A stretch of DNA of 64,000 nucleotides from Selenomonadales bacterium 4137-cl (GCA_032334055.1 JAUOZS010000001.1:2082501-2146500); one strand, 5' to 3'; counted from the stretch's first letter, positions 49,310-57,379 are shown. Numbers and translations: made by a program. Notes: generated from the letters alone by a model not told the origin.

Positions 49310-51482
49310 GAGCCACCCTCCCCTGCTGCCAGAATGCTTCCTTCATTTGGGCGATGAAGTTGTCCTGAGCCCGCTGGAGCTCATCCATGGCCTGCGGACC
49401 GCCGCCGTTGATGACCGGCGCAAACGTGGCATTGATGACCAGGCCTCCGCCTCCGACGCCGAGCATCTGACCGGCTTTCTCCCAGAGCGACACTGATCTG
49501 GCCGAGCCGTCGAGCGGTATGGCAGCCTCTGGGACTCCGGCCTCCGCGATCAGGCCGACGTGCGGCCGGTTGAAGATGCCGCCGAGGGCGTGTGGGACGA
49601 CGGCTTCCGCTGCTCTCAACCCGCCCATCCCGGCGGATTCTCTTTGCACGCCTATCAGGTTTTTAAACTTATCAGCCAACCAGGCGACCTTGTCTCCGAT
49701 CGACTGCAGGAAGGCCGCGGCATTCGGGAAGGTCTCCTTAAACTTCTGCCAGGCTCCGTCGATTGCGTTTCGTACGCTTTCGAAGTTTTGATATAAGGCG
49801 TACAATGCAACACCCACACCGACAATCGCTAATACAAACCATCCCAGCGGATTAGTGAGCAACACGGTGAAAAATCTCATTGCCAGGCCTGACAGCCCTG
49901 ACAACAAAGAGCCCAGCCCAGACCATACACCTTTCAACAAACTTGCTACCTTGGCGTATTTACTTACGCCATCAGCTCCGATAACCATCCACTTATGAAA
50001 TCTAATAAAGGGACCTACCGCGGAGCTTACTACCCAGGTAACGCTTGATGCCGCCAGTGCAAACACAGTCAGCCCGGCAGCTCCGGTCATTACAGCGCTC
50101 GTCAGTTGCGGATGCGCACGGGCGAATTTCCCGACTGACTCGGCGAAGGCAGCTAGCCCCTGTGCTTTCTCGTTGATGTCAGGGAGTAGACCCTCTCCGA
50201 AGGCTCCCATCGTTCGAGCCAATGCAGCCTGTGTACCTTCCAGTTGAGCTTTCGCGGTCTGGGATAATATGGCGAACTCTTTCCTTACTGAGCCTTTGGC
50301 AGCTTCGGAATTCGCCTTTTTAACGGCGTCTAGGAATTTGTCGTAGTTCCCCGTTAAAAGTGATATGGTATCGATGTGGTTCTGACCTATCAATTCAGCC
50401 ATGACGTTGTTTTTCGCGGCCTGGTCGAGTTGGTTGATACGGTTAAACAGGTCGAGAATAGCGCCGTCAGCGTTCTTTATCATGCTTCCCTGCAGCTCTT
50501 CCGCAGTCAACCCGATCTGCGCAAGCGCTTCCTGAAAACCTTTCGCCTGCGTCGGCGCGGCGGCGAACCTTGTAAGCATCGCGTTTACGGCCGTCCCGGC
50601 TACCTCCGCCCGCTCGCCTGCGGCCAGCATGCCCGCCCCCAGGCCAACGGTCATGCCCTCGCTCATCGTAGGCGCAAGCCCCTTAACGAGTTTCCCTGTT
50701 CTCGTCATGAAATCTATCAGATCGGGACCGGCCGCCAGCGTCTGATCATCGACGTAGTTGATTTTGTCGGCCAAGGCTTCTAGCTTGGCGATGCCCTCGG
50801 CCGTCTCCAGGTCATAGCCGAGGGCGTTGCCAATCTTCGCCATATCGGTGGACACCTGGTCAGCCGGCATCTCAAAGGCCTTACCCATCATCACGCCCAT
50901 TTCCGTCATTTTGCGCAGGTTCTCGGCCCCCTTAACGCCGGACCTCGCCGAAAGAGCATAAGCCTTTGCAATCTCATCGGGTAAGGTTTTTAAGTCTCGC
51001 GATATCGCCAGGATATCTTCCTTCGCCTTTAAGCCGATTTCCGTCAGCTTACCGGTGTCATCCCTGGCGTTGTCGACCTGTTTGGCAACGTAGGCCATCT
51101 CCGTGTCAAAAGAAATGGCCGCAGCGGCAGGAACCGCGAGGGCGGCACCGGCTGCGGCCGATTTCATCATGCCGGACCTGGCCCGATCAGCCACAGCTCC
51201 TGCCGTGTTCTGCATTTTGGTTAGGCGGTTCACTTTGCCTTGCAGCTGTTCGACCTTGTGGAGTTGGACAGTAAGTTTTTCATAGCTGGCTGCGTACTCC
51301 AGAACGGAGATTTTACCCTTTCGCTGCGCGGCGTCCAGCTCGCGCAGCGATACCTTTAGAGCCCTGGAGCGCATCTGAAGGTCCGCAAGTTTTTGGGACG
51401 CGGAGGAAAACGTCCCGCTGAACGATCCGCTGAGTTTCCCCGCCATGGCGAATACTATTTCATGAACTTTGCTGGCCAACAA
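49302..51482 (-). CDS. Tail tape-measure protein
   Basis: A 726-residue tape measure. The N-terminal part is a coiled coil (about residues 25-90), then the TIGR01760-type core (YVAKQVDNARDDTGKL, GNALGYDLETAEGIAKLEAL, AGERAEVAGTAVNAMLTRF) and a hydrophobic segment at about 475-575 with several membrane-like stretches that may be inserted in the host membrane. TTG at 51482 follows GAGGTGATG; an ATG at 51446 is an alternative. Its start follows immediately on the frameshift extension of gpE. Confidence 0.93.
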   Translation of the reverse strand: MLASKVHEIVFAMAGKLSGSFSGTFSSASQKLADLQMRSRALKVSLRELDAAQRKGKISVLEYAASYEKLTVQLHKVEQLQGKVNRLTKMQNTAGAVADRARSGMMKSAAAGAALAVPAAAAISFDTEMAYVAKQVDNARDDTGKLTEIGLKAKEDILAISRDLKTLPDEIAKAYALSARSGVKGAENLRKMTEMGVMMGKAFEMPADQVSTDMAKIGNALGYDLETAEGIAKLEALADKINYVDDQTLAAGPDLIDFMTRTGKLVKGLAPTMSEGMTVGLGAGMLAAGERAEVAGTAVNAMLTRFAAAPTQAKGFQEALAQIGLTAEELQGSMIKNADGAILDLFNRINQLDQAAKNNVMAELIGQNHIDTISLLTGNYDKFLDAVKKANSEAAKGSVRKEFAILSQTAKAQLEGTQAALARTMGAFGEGLLPDINEKAQGLAAFAESVGKFARAHPQLTSAVMTGAAGLTVFALAASSVTWVVSSAVGPFIRFHKWMVIGADGVSKYAKVASLLKGVWSGLGSLLSGLSGLAMRFFTVLLTNPLGWFVLAIVGVGVALYALYQNFESVRNAIDGAWQKFKETFPNAAAFLQSIGDKVAWLADKFKNLIGVQRESAGMGGLRAAEAVVPHALGGIFNRPHVGLIAEAGVPEAAIPLDGSARSVSLWEKAGQMLGVGGGGLVINATFAPVINGGGPQAMDELQRAQDNFIAQMKEAFWQQGRVALE

Positions 51483-51485
51483 ACA

Positions 51486-51656
51486 TCACCTCTTTGGCCG
51501 TTTTTCGATGATTTTCGTAATATCCTCCACCCATCCGTTCAATTCTGTCAACGGCATTTCAAACCACGACATTACCGACGAGTGGGTTTCCAGCGATATC
51601 CGAAGGCAGATTTCCCTAAGCTGTTGCGGATCTGGCCTTCCGATTAGAGTAAAAAA
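51486..51656 (-). CDS. Frameshift extension E' of the tail assembly chaperone
   Basis: Downstream of a slippery heptamer T TTT TTA (51650-51656, at the codons GAT TTT TTA just before the gpE stop) the -1 frame is open for more than 50 codons to a TGA at 51486-51488. Its end, SWFEMPLTELNGWVEDI, is like the GpE-family end of E+E' products of P2-like phages. A -1 shift would fuse it to gpE, giving about 142 residues. It has no start codon of its own near the beginning and ends just before the tape-measure start, the position of such chaperone fusions. Confidence 0.8.
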   Translation of the reverse strand, partial: FFTLIGRPDPQQLREICLRISLETHSSVMSWFEMPLTELNGWVEDITKIIEKRPKR

Positions 51657-51916
51657 TCCTGCACCAGCGACTTCACAGCCGTGAAGTCCTTCGCGGGCAG
51701 GCTCAGGATGACATCCACGTTGACGCTGGCGGCTTTTGCGGCTACGACGGCCAGGTAGGTATGGGAGGTTTCCGGCACCTGGCTGGCGTCGCCCAGCAGT
51801 CGCGCCTCACGGGCAGCATTTACGAGATCGCGGCCGCTCAATTTTTCGAGATCGAGGTTTAGTTCGGTGTACTCCTTGCCTTCCGCCGTATGCGGCTTTT
51901 GCAGTTTGTAAATCAC
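51644..51916 (-). CDS. Tail assembly chaperone gpE
   Basis: A 90-residue tail assembly chaperone (P2 gpE / Mu gp41-like): MIYKLQKPHTAEGKEYTEL and LEKLSGRDLVNAAREARLL. Starts at GTG 51916 with GGAG upstream. It ends in ...DFLL with the slippery heptamer inside the last codons, so part of the ribosomes should read on into E'. Together E and E+E' load the tape measure. Confidence 0.88.
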   Translation of the reverse strand: MIYKLQKPHTAEGKEYTELNLDLEKLSGRDLVNAAREARLLGDASQVPETSHTYLAVVAAKAASVNVDVILSLPAKDFTAVKSLVQDFLL

Positions 51917-51961
51917 GATTTACCACTCCTTTTGTTAATTTGATAGTGTATTTTTTAAAAG

Positions 51962-51980
51962 AAAAGAGCCTTTCGGCTCT
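51962..51980 (-). terminator. Terminator of the moron cassette
   Basis: Stem AGAGCC/GGCTCT (51965-51970, 51975-51980) with a GAAA-type loop on the minus strand, followed by TTTTCTTTT. It lies between the 92-residue hypothetical gene and gpE. Confidence 0.8.
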
Positions 51981-51994
51981 AGGAGGGAGCGACG

Positions 51995-52273
51995 TTATTT
52001 GTTTTTAAAGTTAACTGTTATCAAATTACTTTCTACAGCCCTGTCCACTAATAACGCCAATTCCTTAAACGAGCGCGGGTTGGCTTCATCGTAAAAATGG
52101 AGCGTTCCCTGCCCACTAAACAAAATGCTCACCAGCCGGCCCTGATTGTCTGTGCAATCAACGATAATATCATCGTCTTTCGTATTATATACCTTATCAA
52201 TGGTGCACCCGACCAACCGCTGGATATCATCTGCATCAAACAACTCAAAACCATAGGCGCGCTTACCGCCCAT
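51995..52273 (-). CDS. Hypothetical protein of the moron cassette
   Basis: A 92-residue protein that I do not recognise: FELFDADDIQRLVGCTIDKV, then a beta-rich middle and an Asn/Lys-rich end. No membrane segment. AT-rich compared with the tail genes around it. Last gene before the cassette's own terminator. Confidence 0.6.
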   Translation of the reverse strand: MGGKRAYGFELFDADDIQRLVGCTIDKVYNTKDDDIIVDCTDNQGRLVSILFSGQGTLHFYDEANPRSFKELALLVDRAVESNLITVNFKNK

Positions 52274-52300
52274 CCAAACACCTCCGTATATCTTATTTGG

Positions 52301-53005
52301 TCAAGCTGTTAATTTTGGTACAACATGCAGCTTTTCGCAATATGCCCGTAGCACCTTCTTCCGCTCTTGAAATTCCGGTATCGTCGCCACCAGTCCAATA
52401 TCGAAGTTTTGCAGTTTCTGAATCAGTTCAGCTTGGCGGGGCGACATGTAATCACGAATCGATGCATCTTTAGGGATATCATTGGCTTCCCGGAACTCCT
52501 TTGAACTCATACCGAGTACAATCCGGTTAATCATGTCGGCCTCGTTGCTGTAATAATGCCATTCCGGGTTATCGAAAACAATCTTGATCATATTGGTTAG
52601 TTCGGGATATTCCAGCCTTGCGATATAGCGTGAGCGGATAAACTGCTCCATTTCGTTGAAGCGATTGATGTAGGCCACCTTAAAACGCATTGCCTTTGCG
52701 CCCGTGAAACCCATAGCGAGGAGCGTAAAACCGTCGCGCGTAAGGAGATATTCGGGTTGTTTTTTGTTCTGTTCGTTCTTATAGAACGATTCTTTAAAGT
52801 TTAAACGCCCAAGGTCGGACTCCTCAATTTTGAGGAGTCCTAACAATATTCCCTGTATGTCTCTTAGTACGTTGTCATGCCGTTTTTCAAATATGTCGGC
52901 CACATCCCGGCTGCTAACAACAGGAACTCCATCCACAGCAATTACTCCGAGCGCCTTTTCGCTAATTGGCAGCTTCAAGTTCTCCCATCCTTCCGATAGC
53001 GGCAT
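52301..53005 (-). CDS. Rha-family phage regulatory protein
   Basis: A 234-residue protein with the pRha domain: VPVVSSRDVADIFEKRHDNVLRDI, then YLLTRDGFTLLAMGFTGAKA and AYINRFNEMEQF. A C-terminal part of about 90 residues (IVLGMSSKEFREANDI, RQAELIQKLQNFDIGLV) resembles the ORF6N/ORF6C-type extensions. Rha proteins influence phage lysis/lysogeny and can interfere with certain hosts. The first codons lie inside the 42-residue small gene upstream (44-bp overlap); TTG further in is an alternative start. Confidence 0.85.
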   Translation of the reverse strand: MPLSEGWENLKLPISEKALGVIAVDGVPVVSSRDVADIFEKRHDNVLRDIQGILLGLLKIEESDLGRLNFKESFYKNEQNKKQPEYLLTRDGFTLLAMGFTGAKAMRFKVAYINRFNEMEQFIRSRYIARLEYPELTNMIKIVFDNPEWHYYSNEADMINRIVLGMSSKEFREANDIPKDASIRDYMSPRQAELIQKLQNFDIGLVATIPEFQERKKVLRAYCEKLHVVPKLTA

Positions 53006-53090
53006 AATCCGGGTCGATGAAAACCATATCTCCGACCCGCAGCCATAGATAGTTTTTCAGCTTCATGGGCACGACCGTCAGTTCGGACAT
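52962..53090 (-). CDS. Small moron protein (42 residues)
   Basis: An ATG-started frame giving a 42-residue protein (MSELTVVPMKLKNYLWLRVG at the start). It overlaps the Rha gene by 44 bp in another frame. No recognised family; hydrophobic-charged pattern without a membrane span. Kept because it is the third link in a chain of overlapping small frames, but its ribosome site is weak. Confidence 0.45.
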   Translation of the reverse strand: MSELTVVPMKLKNYLWLRVGDMVFIDPDYAAIGRMGELEAAN

Positions 53091-53173
53091 CCGCCGCCGC
53101 CCCCTTTTCCCTCGGCGATAATTTCCTCAAGCATCAGGAATATGGCGAGCTTCATCTCTTGATCATTAGTCAT
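53078..53173 (-). CDS. Small moron protein (31 residues)
   Basis: A 31-residue frame (MTNDQEMKLAIFLMLEEIIA, then a Gly run ending CPN). ATG at 53173 has GGAGG with 9-nt spacing and lies inside the end of the previous small gene; its stop overlaps the next one. Function unknown. Confidence 0.5.
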   Translation of the reverse strand: MTNDQEMKLAIFLMLEEIIAEGKGGGGGCPN

Positions 53174-53264
53174 GAGCAGTCGCCTCCGTTTCCATCTCAG
53201 CGGCAATGTCTGCCAGTACCGCCCTCATCAATTGCCGAAATACGTTTTCCTCACTTTTAGGCAT
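53166..53264 (-). CDS. Small moron protein (32 residues)
   Basis: A 32-residue helical frame (MPKSEENVFRQLMRAVLADI, then an acidic end). ATG at 53264 follows GAGGAGG at good spacing. Its TAA overlaps the start of the 31-residue gene, the sort of coupling seen in packed phage cassettes. Function unknown. Confidence 0.55.
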   Translation of the reverse strand: MPKSEENVFRQLMRAVLADIAAEMETEATAHD

Positions 53265-53359
53265 AAAAAATCCTCCTCTTTCTCAGCCCTTGCCGATTGA
53301 GGAGGCCCGTGCTATACTTGTAGCAAGGCAAACCCTTCTTCGGAGGGCTTTGTTGGGGG

Positions 53360-53399
53360 AAGAAGTCGCTCAACTCTTGGTCGGGAGGGCGGCTTCTTC
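53360..53399 (-). other. Hairpin after the HTH gene
   Basis: GAAGAAGTCGC (53360-53370) with GCGGCTTCTTC (53389-53399), one mismatch, directly behind the stop codon of the helix-turn-helix gene. No U-tract; perhaps an RNA-stability element within the cassette. Confidence 0.4.
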
Positions 53400-53567
53400 T
53401 TACTTTTGGTTGCGAGACATTATCCACGATTCGACCTTAGACCACTCAAAACGAACCAATCGACCGACCTTGATATAAGGCAACCCATCTTTTCGCCATC
53501 TGTCAATTGTTTTTCGGGTTACTTTTAATCGTTCGGCCAGTTCGTCGGAGGTCAGATAACCATCCAC
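53400..53567 (-). CDS. Excisionase-family helix-turn-helix protein
   Basis: A 55-residue DNA-binding protein of the excisionase/MerR-like HTH_17 type: LTSDELAERLKVTRKTIDRW (winged HTH start), then YIKVGRLVRFEWSKVESWI. GTG at 53567 follows GGGGGGT. First gene of the moron cassette, 25-30 bp after a strong promoter with direct repeats, so it may regulate its own cassette. Such proteins can also act as recombination directionality factors, a possible link to prophage excision. Confidence 0.8.
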   Translation of the reverse strand: MDGYLTSDELAERLKVTRKTIDRWRKDGLPYIKVGRLVRFEWSKVESWIMSRNQK

Positions 53568-53598
53568 GCTTACCCCCCTTTCATGCCCTTATGGGTAT

Positions 53599-53627
53599 AT
53601 AATAGGACATTGCAGGACATTAGTCAA
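53599..53627 (-). promoter_or_regulatory. Sigma-A promoter of the moron cassette with internal direct repeat
   Basis: On the minus strand TTGACT (53622-53627), an exact 17-bp spacer and TATTAT (53599-53604). The spacer holds AATGTCC twice, 10 bp apart (AATGTCC TGC AATGTCC), a likely operator. The HTH gene starts about 30 bp further on. Confidence 0.8.
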
Positions 53628-53667
53628 GGGGTTGTCCCAAAAATTAGAAGAAGCCAAGCACGGAATG

Positions 53668-53697
53668 ACAGGCCGTACCTTATTGAGGCGGCCTGTT
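53668..53697 (+). terminator. Plus-strand terminator-like hairpin
   Basis: ACAGGCCG and CGGCCTGT pair around a 13-nt loop, followed by TTTTT on the plus strand. There is no plus-strand gene upstream. It may act in both directions at the end of the tail-tube gene, or end an antisense RNA. Confidence 0.5.
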
Positions 53698-53714
53698 TTT
53701 GCATCCTACCCTCC

Positions 53715-54248
53715 CTAAACGATCCCCAACGCCGTTTTGACGTCGGCCAGAATATCGGTGCCGTTGACCGAGAAAACGTAGTTGAGCTTGTCGATCTCCA
53801 GCACCGTGGTATCGTTGATGACGACCTTGAAGTATACGCACTCCAGCTCTATGGAATTGGAGTTAGCTCCGCCCTGCTCCAGCTTGCCGAAGTCGCCTTC
53901 GGTCGGGAAGCCCCGAATGACGTACCGGGCCGAATCTATACCGCGCGCGCCGCTGCTGTTGTCGTACTTCTGGACGGCAGAGCGGAACTCCATGTCGTGG
54001 CCGACACAGTCCATCAAACTGAACTGGCCGGCAGTGATCGTCCTGAAGTTGATCTTGGTCCTAAGGCTTTTCGTCTGACCGATCGTCGGCGTCTCGATCT
54101 CACCCAGGATGCCGGCTCCTTTGAGGGCTTCAGTTATATACTGCACCTTCGGCAGCTCCACGTCGGCGGTCCCAATGAGGTCGGTGCCGGCTTTGTACAC
54201 CCGGTAATCGACAATCCGTTCCGGGATCATATTAACGGTTTTGGCCAT
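53715..54248 (-). CDS. Major tail tube protein (gpFII)
   Basis: A 177-residue tail tube protein: MAKTVNMIPERIVDYRVYKAG at the start, VELPKVQYITEALKGAGILGE and LECVYFKVVINDTTVLEIDKL later, all typical of P2 gpFII. Forms the inner tube through which DNA passes. Located 16 bp after the sheath gene. Confidence 0.95.
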   Translation of the reverse strand: MAKTVNMIPERIVDYRVYKAGTDLIGTADVELPKVQYITEALKGAGILGEIETPTIGQTKSLRTKINFRTITAGQFSLMDCVGHDMEFRSAVQKYDNSSGARGIDSARYVIRGFPTEGDFGKLEQGGANSNSIELECVYFKVVINDTTVLEIDKLNYVFSVNGTDILADVKTALGIV

Positions 54249-54263
54249 GTCTCACACCTCCCT

Positions 54264-55724
54264 TTACTCAAATAGGGCCGCGAAATACCTGGTGTCGAAC
54301 TCCAGGACGAATTCCATGTCTTCGGCCGGCACCACGCCGCCCAGATAGACATGGAACCTGACGATGCCATTCATCAAGTCGGTGACCGGATTCTCGGATT
54401 CGAGGAATTCGACCCGCCCGCCCAGCAGTGCCTCCCGAGCAGTGAGGCCGTTGAGCCAGATGTTCATGCTGTCGACGACGGTTCTGATGAGGCGCTTGTT
54501 CATCGGATTATCAACCTTCTGCCAGTAGGTCGTGATGATGGTATTGCCGATCCAGTTGAACATGCGCCGCACCGGAATCCAGCGGTCCTTCGGATCGCTC
54601 GACGTCGGGTAGATGCCGGTGTTATTGCCCCAGGCTTTCCACCCGCCCATAATATTGACGGCGGTGACGATGCCTTTACCATTAAGGTAGGCTGCCTGGT
54701 CGGGCCCTAGGGTGACCTCGTCGCCGGCGGCGGTGATCGCGCTGTCCATCTGCAGCGAATGGTTGCTGGGGCTGACGTACGGGATGTCGCCGTTCTGGCT
54801 GTCGACGTAGCACATCAGGCCGACCAATTGGGTGCTAAGACGGAACTTCTTGCCGTCGAGGGCGACCATAGGCCAGCAGTCGATCTGAAACTCGCTGGTG
54901 TAGTTGTTGGTCGTTTTCCACTCGTAAGCCTCGGTGTACAGGTCAGCGCCGCTGCTGGTGCAGTTGATATCGCAGACCGCCACCGCCTTGAACAGGCTGT
55001 TGATGTTTTGAACTTTGCTCTTCATGACCGCGGCGACACCTGACTGATCGCTCCACCCGGGCGAGGCCAGCAGGCCAGGCACCAGGCCGAATTTCGGGAA
55101 CACCTGGTCGATGAGTTCGATGCCGGTGACGGCCCCGGTGGTCGCATCGGTGCCGCCGATAATGTCAGCCGCGACGACGCCGGCCGGGTTGAGCTTATCG
55201 TAGGTGACGACCAGCGACGTGGTATCGGTGGTGATGGCGCCGTCGGCAATGCGGGTTATGAGCACTTTGCCGTCACTGTCGAAGGCCGCGGTATAGTCGG
55301 TGTCCTTGACGAGCGGCTGACCGGCTTCGGTGAGCTTGACGACCAGAGTGCTGAGCAGGATGCCGAGATCAGGCAGCGTTTTCTGCCCGGCCGACAGTGC
55401 GACAGCGGCGTTGGTAACGGTTTCTTTGTGTTCGGCCGGATCGAGCACGTTGATGAGCACCACCGGCCCGACGCCGAACAGTTTGAACATAACATACATG
55501 GCTTCGCAGAGCTCGTAGCTGTCGAAGTCGTCGCTGTAGCCCAGGGCCGCGACGGCCTCGGCGTAGGTGAATGCCAGCAGCGGCTTGTTGACGTATGCCG
55601 CCGGGTTGGCGGCCAGGTTGACCGGCGCGCGGCCGACGAATACCGGCAGGCCCGCGTCGACCTGCACCGGTGCGGTCACCGAGGTTGCGACTTCGGAAAT
55701 ATAGACGCCGTGTTTATAGGCCAA
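54264..55724 (-). CDS. Tail sheath protein (gpFI)
   Basis: A 486-residue contractile sheath protein. Seen: AYKHGVYISEVATSVTAPV, the SPGWSDQSGVAAVM-like LLASPGWSDQSGV, GIYPTSSDPKDRWIPVRRMF and LEFLESENPVTDLMNGIV-like ends. Proves a myovirus-type contractile tail. Normal length for P2 relatives with one extra domain. Confidence 0.95.
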   Translation of the reverse strand: MAYKHGVYISEVATSVTAPVQVDAGLPVFVGRAPVNLAANPAAYVNKPLLAFTYAEAVAALGYSDDFDSYELCEAMYVMFKLFGVGPVVLINVLDPAEHKETVTNAAVALSAGQKTLPDLGILLSTLVVKLTEAGQPLVKDTDYTAAFDSDGKVLITRIADGAITTDTTSLVVTYDKLNPAGVVAADIIGGTDATTGAVTGIELIDQVFPKFGLVPGLLASPGWSDQSGVAAVMKSKVQNINSLFKAVAVCDINCTSSGADLYTEAYEWKTTNNYTSEFQIDCWPMVALDGKKFRLSTQLVGLMCYVDSQNGDIPYVSPSNHSLQMDSAITAAGDEVTLGPDQAAYLNGKGIVTAVNIMGGWKAWGNNTGIYPTSSDPKDRWIPVRRMFNWIGNTIITTYWQKVDNPMNKRLIRTVVDSMNIWLNGLTAREALLGGRVEFLESENPVTDLMNGIVRFHVYLGGVVPAEDMEFVLEFDTRYFAALFE

Positions 55725-56009
55725 TTATCTCGCCCCTTTCTGCCCCAGGAATGCCTCCACCTGGCTGAACCAGGTATTATAGGCCGTCCCGGTTTTGCTG
55801 ATCTGATCCAGGGTCGCCGTCAGGTCGACCACGTTGACACAGAGCCGTTTGGCGGCCGGACAGGCCGCGAACAGCTCGTCAAGGTGTTTTGGCAGCCCGC
55901 CTTTGAAGACGGCGAACCGGTTGAGTCTCTCCGCCACGATGTTGGGCCCGACGTAGATCAGGTGAATGGCCGGCGCCGGCTCATTAGCGGCTGAAGATTT
56001 TTTGGACAT
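55725..56009 (-). CDS. Hypothetical phage protein between sheath and tail-completion genes
   Basis: A 94-residue protein that I do not recognise (HLIYVGPNIVAERLNRFAVF, KGGLPKHLDELFAACPAAKR). Its position is where many myovirus-like prophages carry a small tail-terminator-associated protein. Overlaps the next gene by 26 bp. Confidence 0.65.
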   Translation of the reverse strand: MSKKSSAANEPAPAIHLIYVGPNIVAERLNRFAVFKGGLPKHLDELFAACPAAKRLCVNVVDLTATLDQISKTGTAYNTWFSQVEAFLGQKGAR

Positions 56010-56463
56010 CTTCGTCCACCTCCATAATGCTCGGGATAGATACGTTCAGGGTTAACACCCCCTGCCATTCCGGCACCGGCTGCTCCTCAGGGATCTCCCG
56101 TTTCAGCGGCAGCTCGACAGAAAAGCAACCGCCGAAAAGGCGATTGCTCAGCAGGAAGGTTTTTATGGAGCTCATGAGGTTGAGCAGATCACGCCACCCT
56201 TGCCGGTCATCGTCCGAATATACGCCGCAGATGACTTTGACCTGGGCTGTTGCCCCCTCTTCGTCGGTTTCGTCGCTCAGATAACGGACGATGACGTAAG
56301 GGAAGTCCTCGGTGGTATTATGGTTTTTCGGGTCTTTTGGCGGCAGGTAGCCGTCCACGACCTGGGGCGCCCGGTGGGCACCCTTCGGAGTTGTGAACTG
56401 CAGCGTCGTCGTAAGTTTCTTGATATGGACGACCAGCTCGTCGATCATGGTCGAAACGTTCAC
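55984..56463 (-). CDS. Putative tail terminator/completion protein (gp37-like)
   Basis: A 159-residue phage protein. Pattern FPYVIVRYLSDETDEEGATA and VICGVYSDDDRQGWRDLLNL resembles the gp37/tail-terminator group of Mu-like and P2-like phages. Lies between the gpZ-like gene and the sheath gene. Confidence 0.6.
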   Translation of the reverse strand: MNVSTMIDELVVHIKKLTTTLQFTTPKGAHRAPQVVDGYLPPKDPKNHNTTEDFPYVIVRYLSDETDEEGATAQVKVICGVYSDDDRQGWRDLLNLMSSIKTFLLSNRLFGGCFSVELPLKREIPEEQPVPEWQGVLTLNVSIPSIMEVDEDVQKIFSR

Positions 56464-57026
56464 CGGACAGTCCCCCTCTCCAGGATGCGGCCGATTTCAT
56501 GGTCAAGCCTGGCATCCAAAGTCTCCCGCGCCTTTTGCTCGATCTGCCGGGTTACGTTGTCGGAGCCGAGCATCTGCGGAACGCTGGGCCCGAAACGCTG
56601 CTCGATCGGCAGCCGCTTTTTGCCCGCCCGTTTGAACACGCCGACATGGCCGCTACCCATGCGAGCGAGGAACGCGCTCTTTACCGTTTTGCGGCCACTG
56701 CCTTTTTTGACGCGCACAGTGACCGACCGCTTCGCCTTGGGATCTGGGCGCGTCGGGCTGACGTCGAACTTCGACATGGCAATAGGCGTGCCGGTTGCAA
56801 TGATTATGCCGAGAGGCATCGATGGCGTTGCGTTTTTGGTGGCGATCGTCTTGCGCACCGCCTCCGCGCTGACCGTGTACTCGGCCCGGACGGCGCGTAC
56901 GGCTTCCGCCCTGGCGGAGCCGAGGCTGCGATTGATGGCCCTGGCCTGGACGGCTGGAAGAGCTCCCTTGATGTTGCCCAGCAGACGCTCGGCTCGGGCG
57001 ATCTGGTCAGAGGTGAATTCGATCAT
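56460..57026 (-). CDS. Prophage minor tail protein Z-like
   Basis: A 188-residue protein of the minor tail protein Z type (PF06763): IARAERLLGNIKGALPAVQARAINRSL, AVRAVRAEYTVSAEAVRKTI, a basic middle and a helical C-terminus. ATG at 57026 is chosen; a longer frame to 57230 overlaps the head-tail gene out of frame and has unlikely composition, so that extension is rejected. Confidence 0.78.
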   Translation of the reverse strand: MIEFTSDQIARAERLLGNIKGALPAVQARAINRSLGSARAEAVRAVRAEYTVSAEAVRKTIATKNATPSMPLGIIIATGTPIAMSKFDVSPTRPDPKAKRSVTVRVKKGSGRKTVKSAFLARMGSGHVGVFKRAGKKRLPIEQRFGPSVPQMLGSDNVTRQIEQKARETLDARLDHEIGRILERGTVR

Positions 57027-57337
57027 GCTTGGTTCGCCTCCAGGGTGACCTCCAGCATGCCGCTGTCGTCGACGCAGTCCACAACATACCAGGGCTCGCC
57101 GTCGATAATCATCTTTTGCTCCGGGACCGGCCAGTAACCCAGGGCGACCGTGCCGACGGACAGGCGGCGGCGGCGGACATAGACGCCGTCCGTTTGGCTG
57201 CCGGTCGACTTGTCCTGATCGAAGCTGCACAGTATCATTCTGCCGTCGATATCATGCTCCTCGGCATTCTCATCCCCATCAAGGAACACATCATCGACAT
57301 CATCGGCCATAAGCTCCTTGAGATTCACATGGGCCAC
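57023..57337 (-). CDS. Putative head-tail joining protein
   Basis: A 104-residue protein: acidic N-terminal helix (KELMADDVDDVFLDGDE) followed by a beta-rich part (DGRMILCSFDQDK, YVVDCVDDSGMLEVTLEANQ). Size and place between capsid and tail genes suit a lambda FII/gp10-type connector. No decisive motif. Confidence 0.6.
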   Translation of the reverse strand: MAHVNLKELMADDVDDVFLDGDENAEEHDIDGRMILCSFDQDKSTGSQTDGVYVRRRRLSVGTVALGYWPVPEQKMIIDGEPWYVVDCVDDSGMLEVTLEANQA

Positions 57338-57379
57338 CCCCAGACTGAAGCGGGCTCCGGCAAGGAGCCCGCAAGTTCA

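Noticed and set aside
57027..57230. N-terminal extension of the gpZ-like gene
   Set aside because: Arg/Pro-rich random-looking sequence that overlaps the head-tail joining gene in another frame; ATG at 57026 starts the family-like part.
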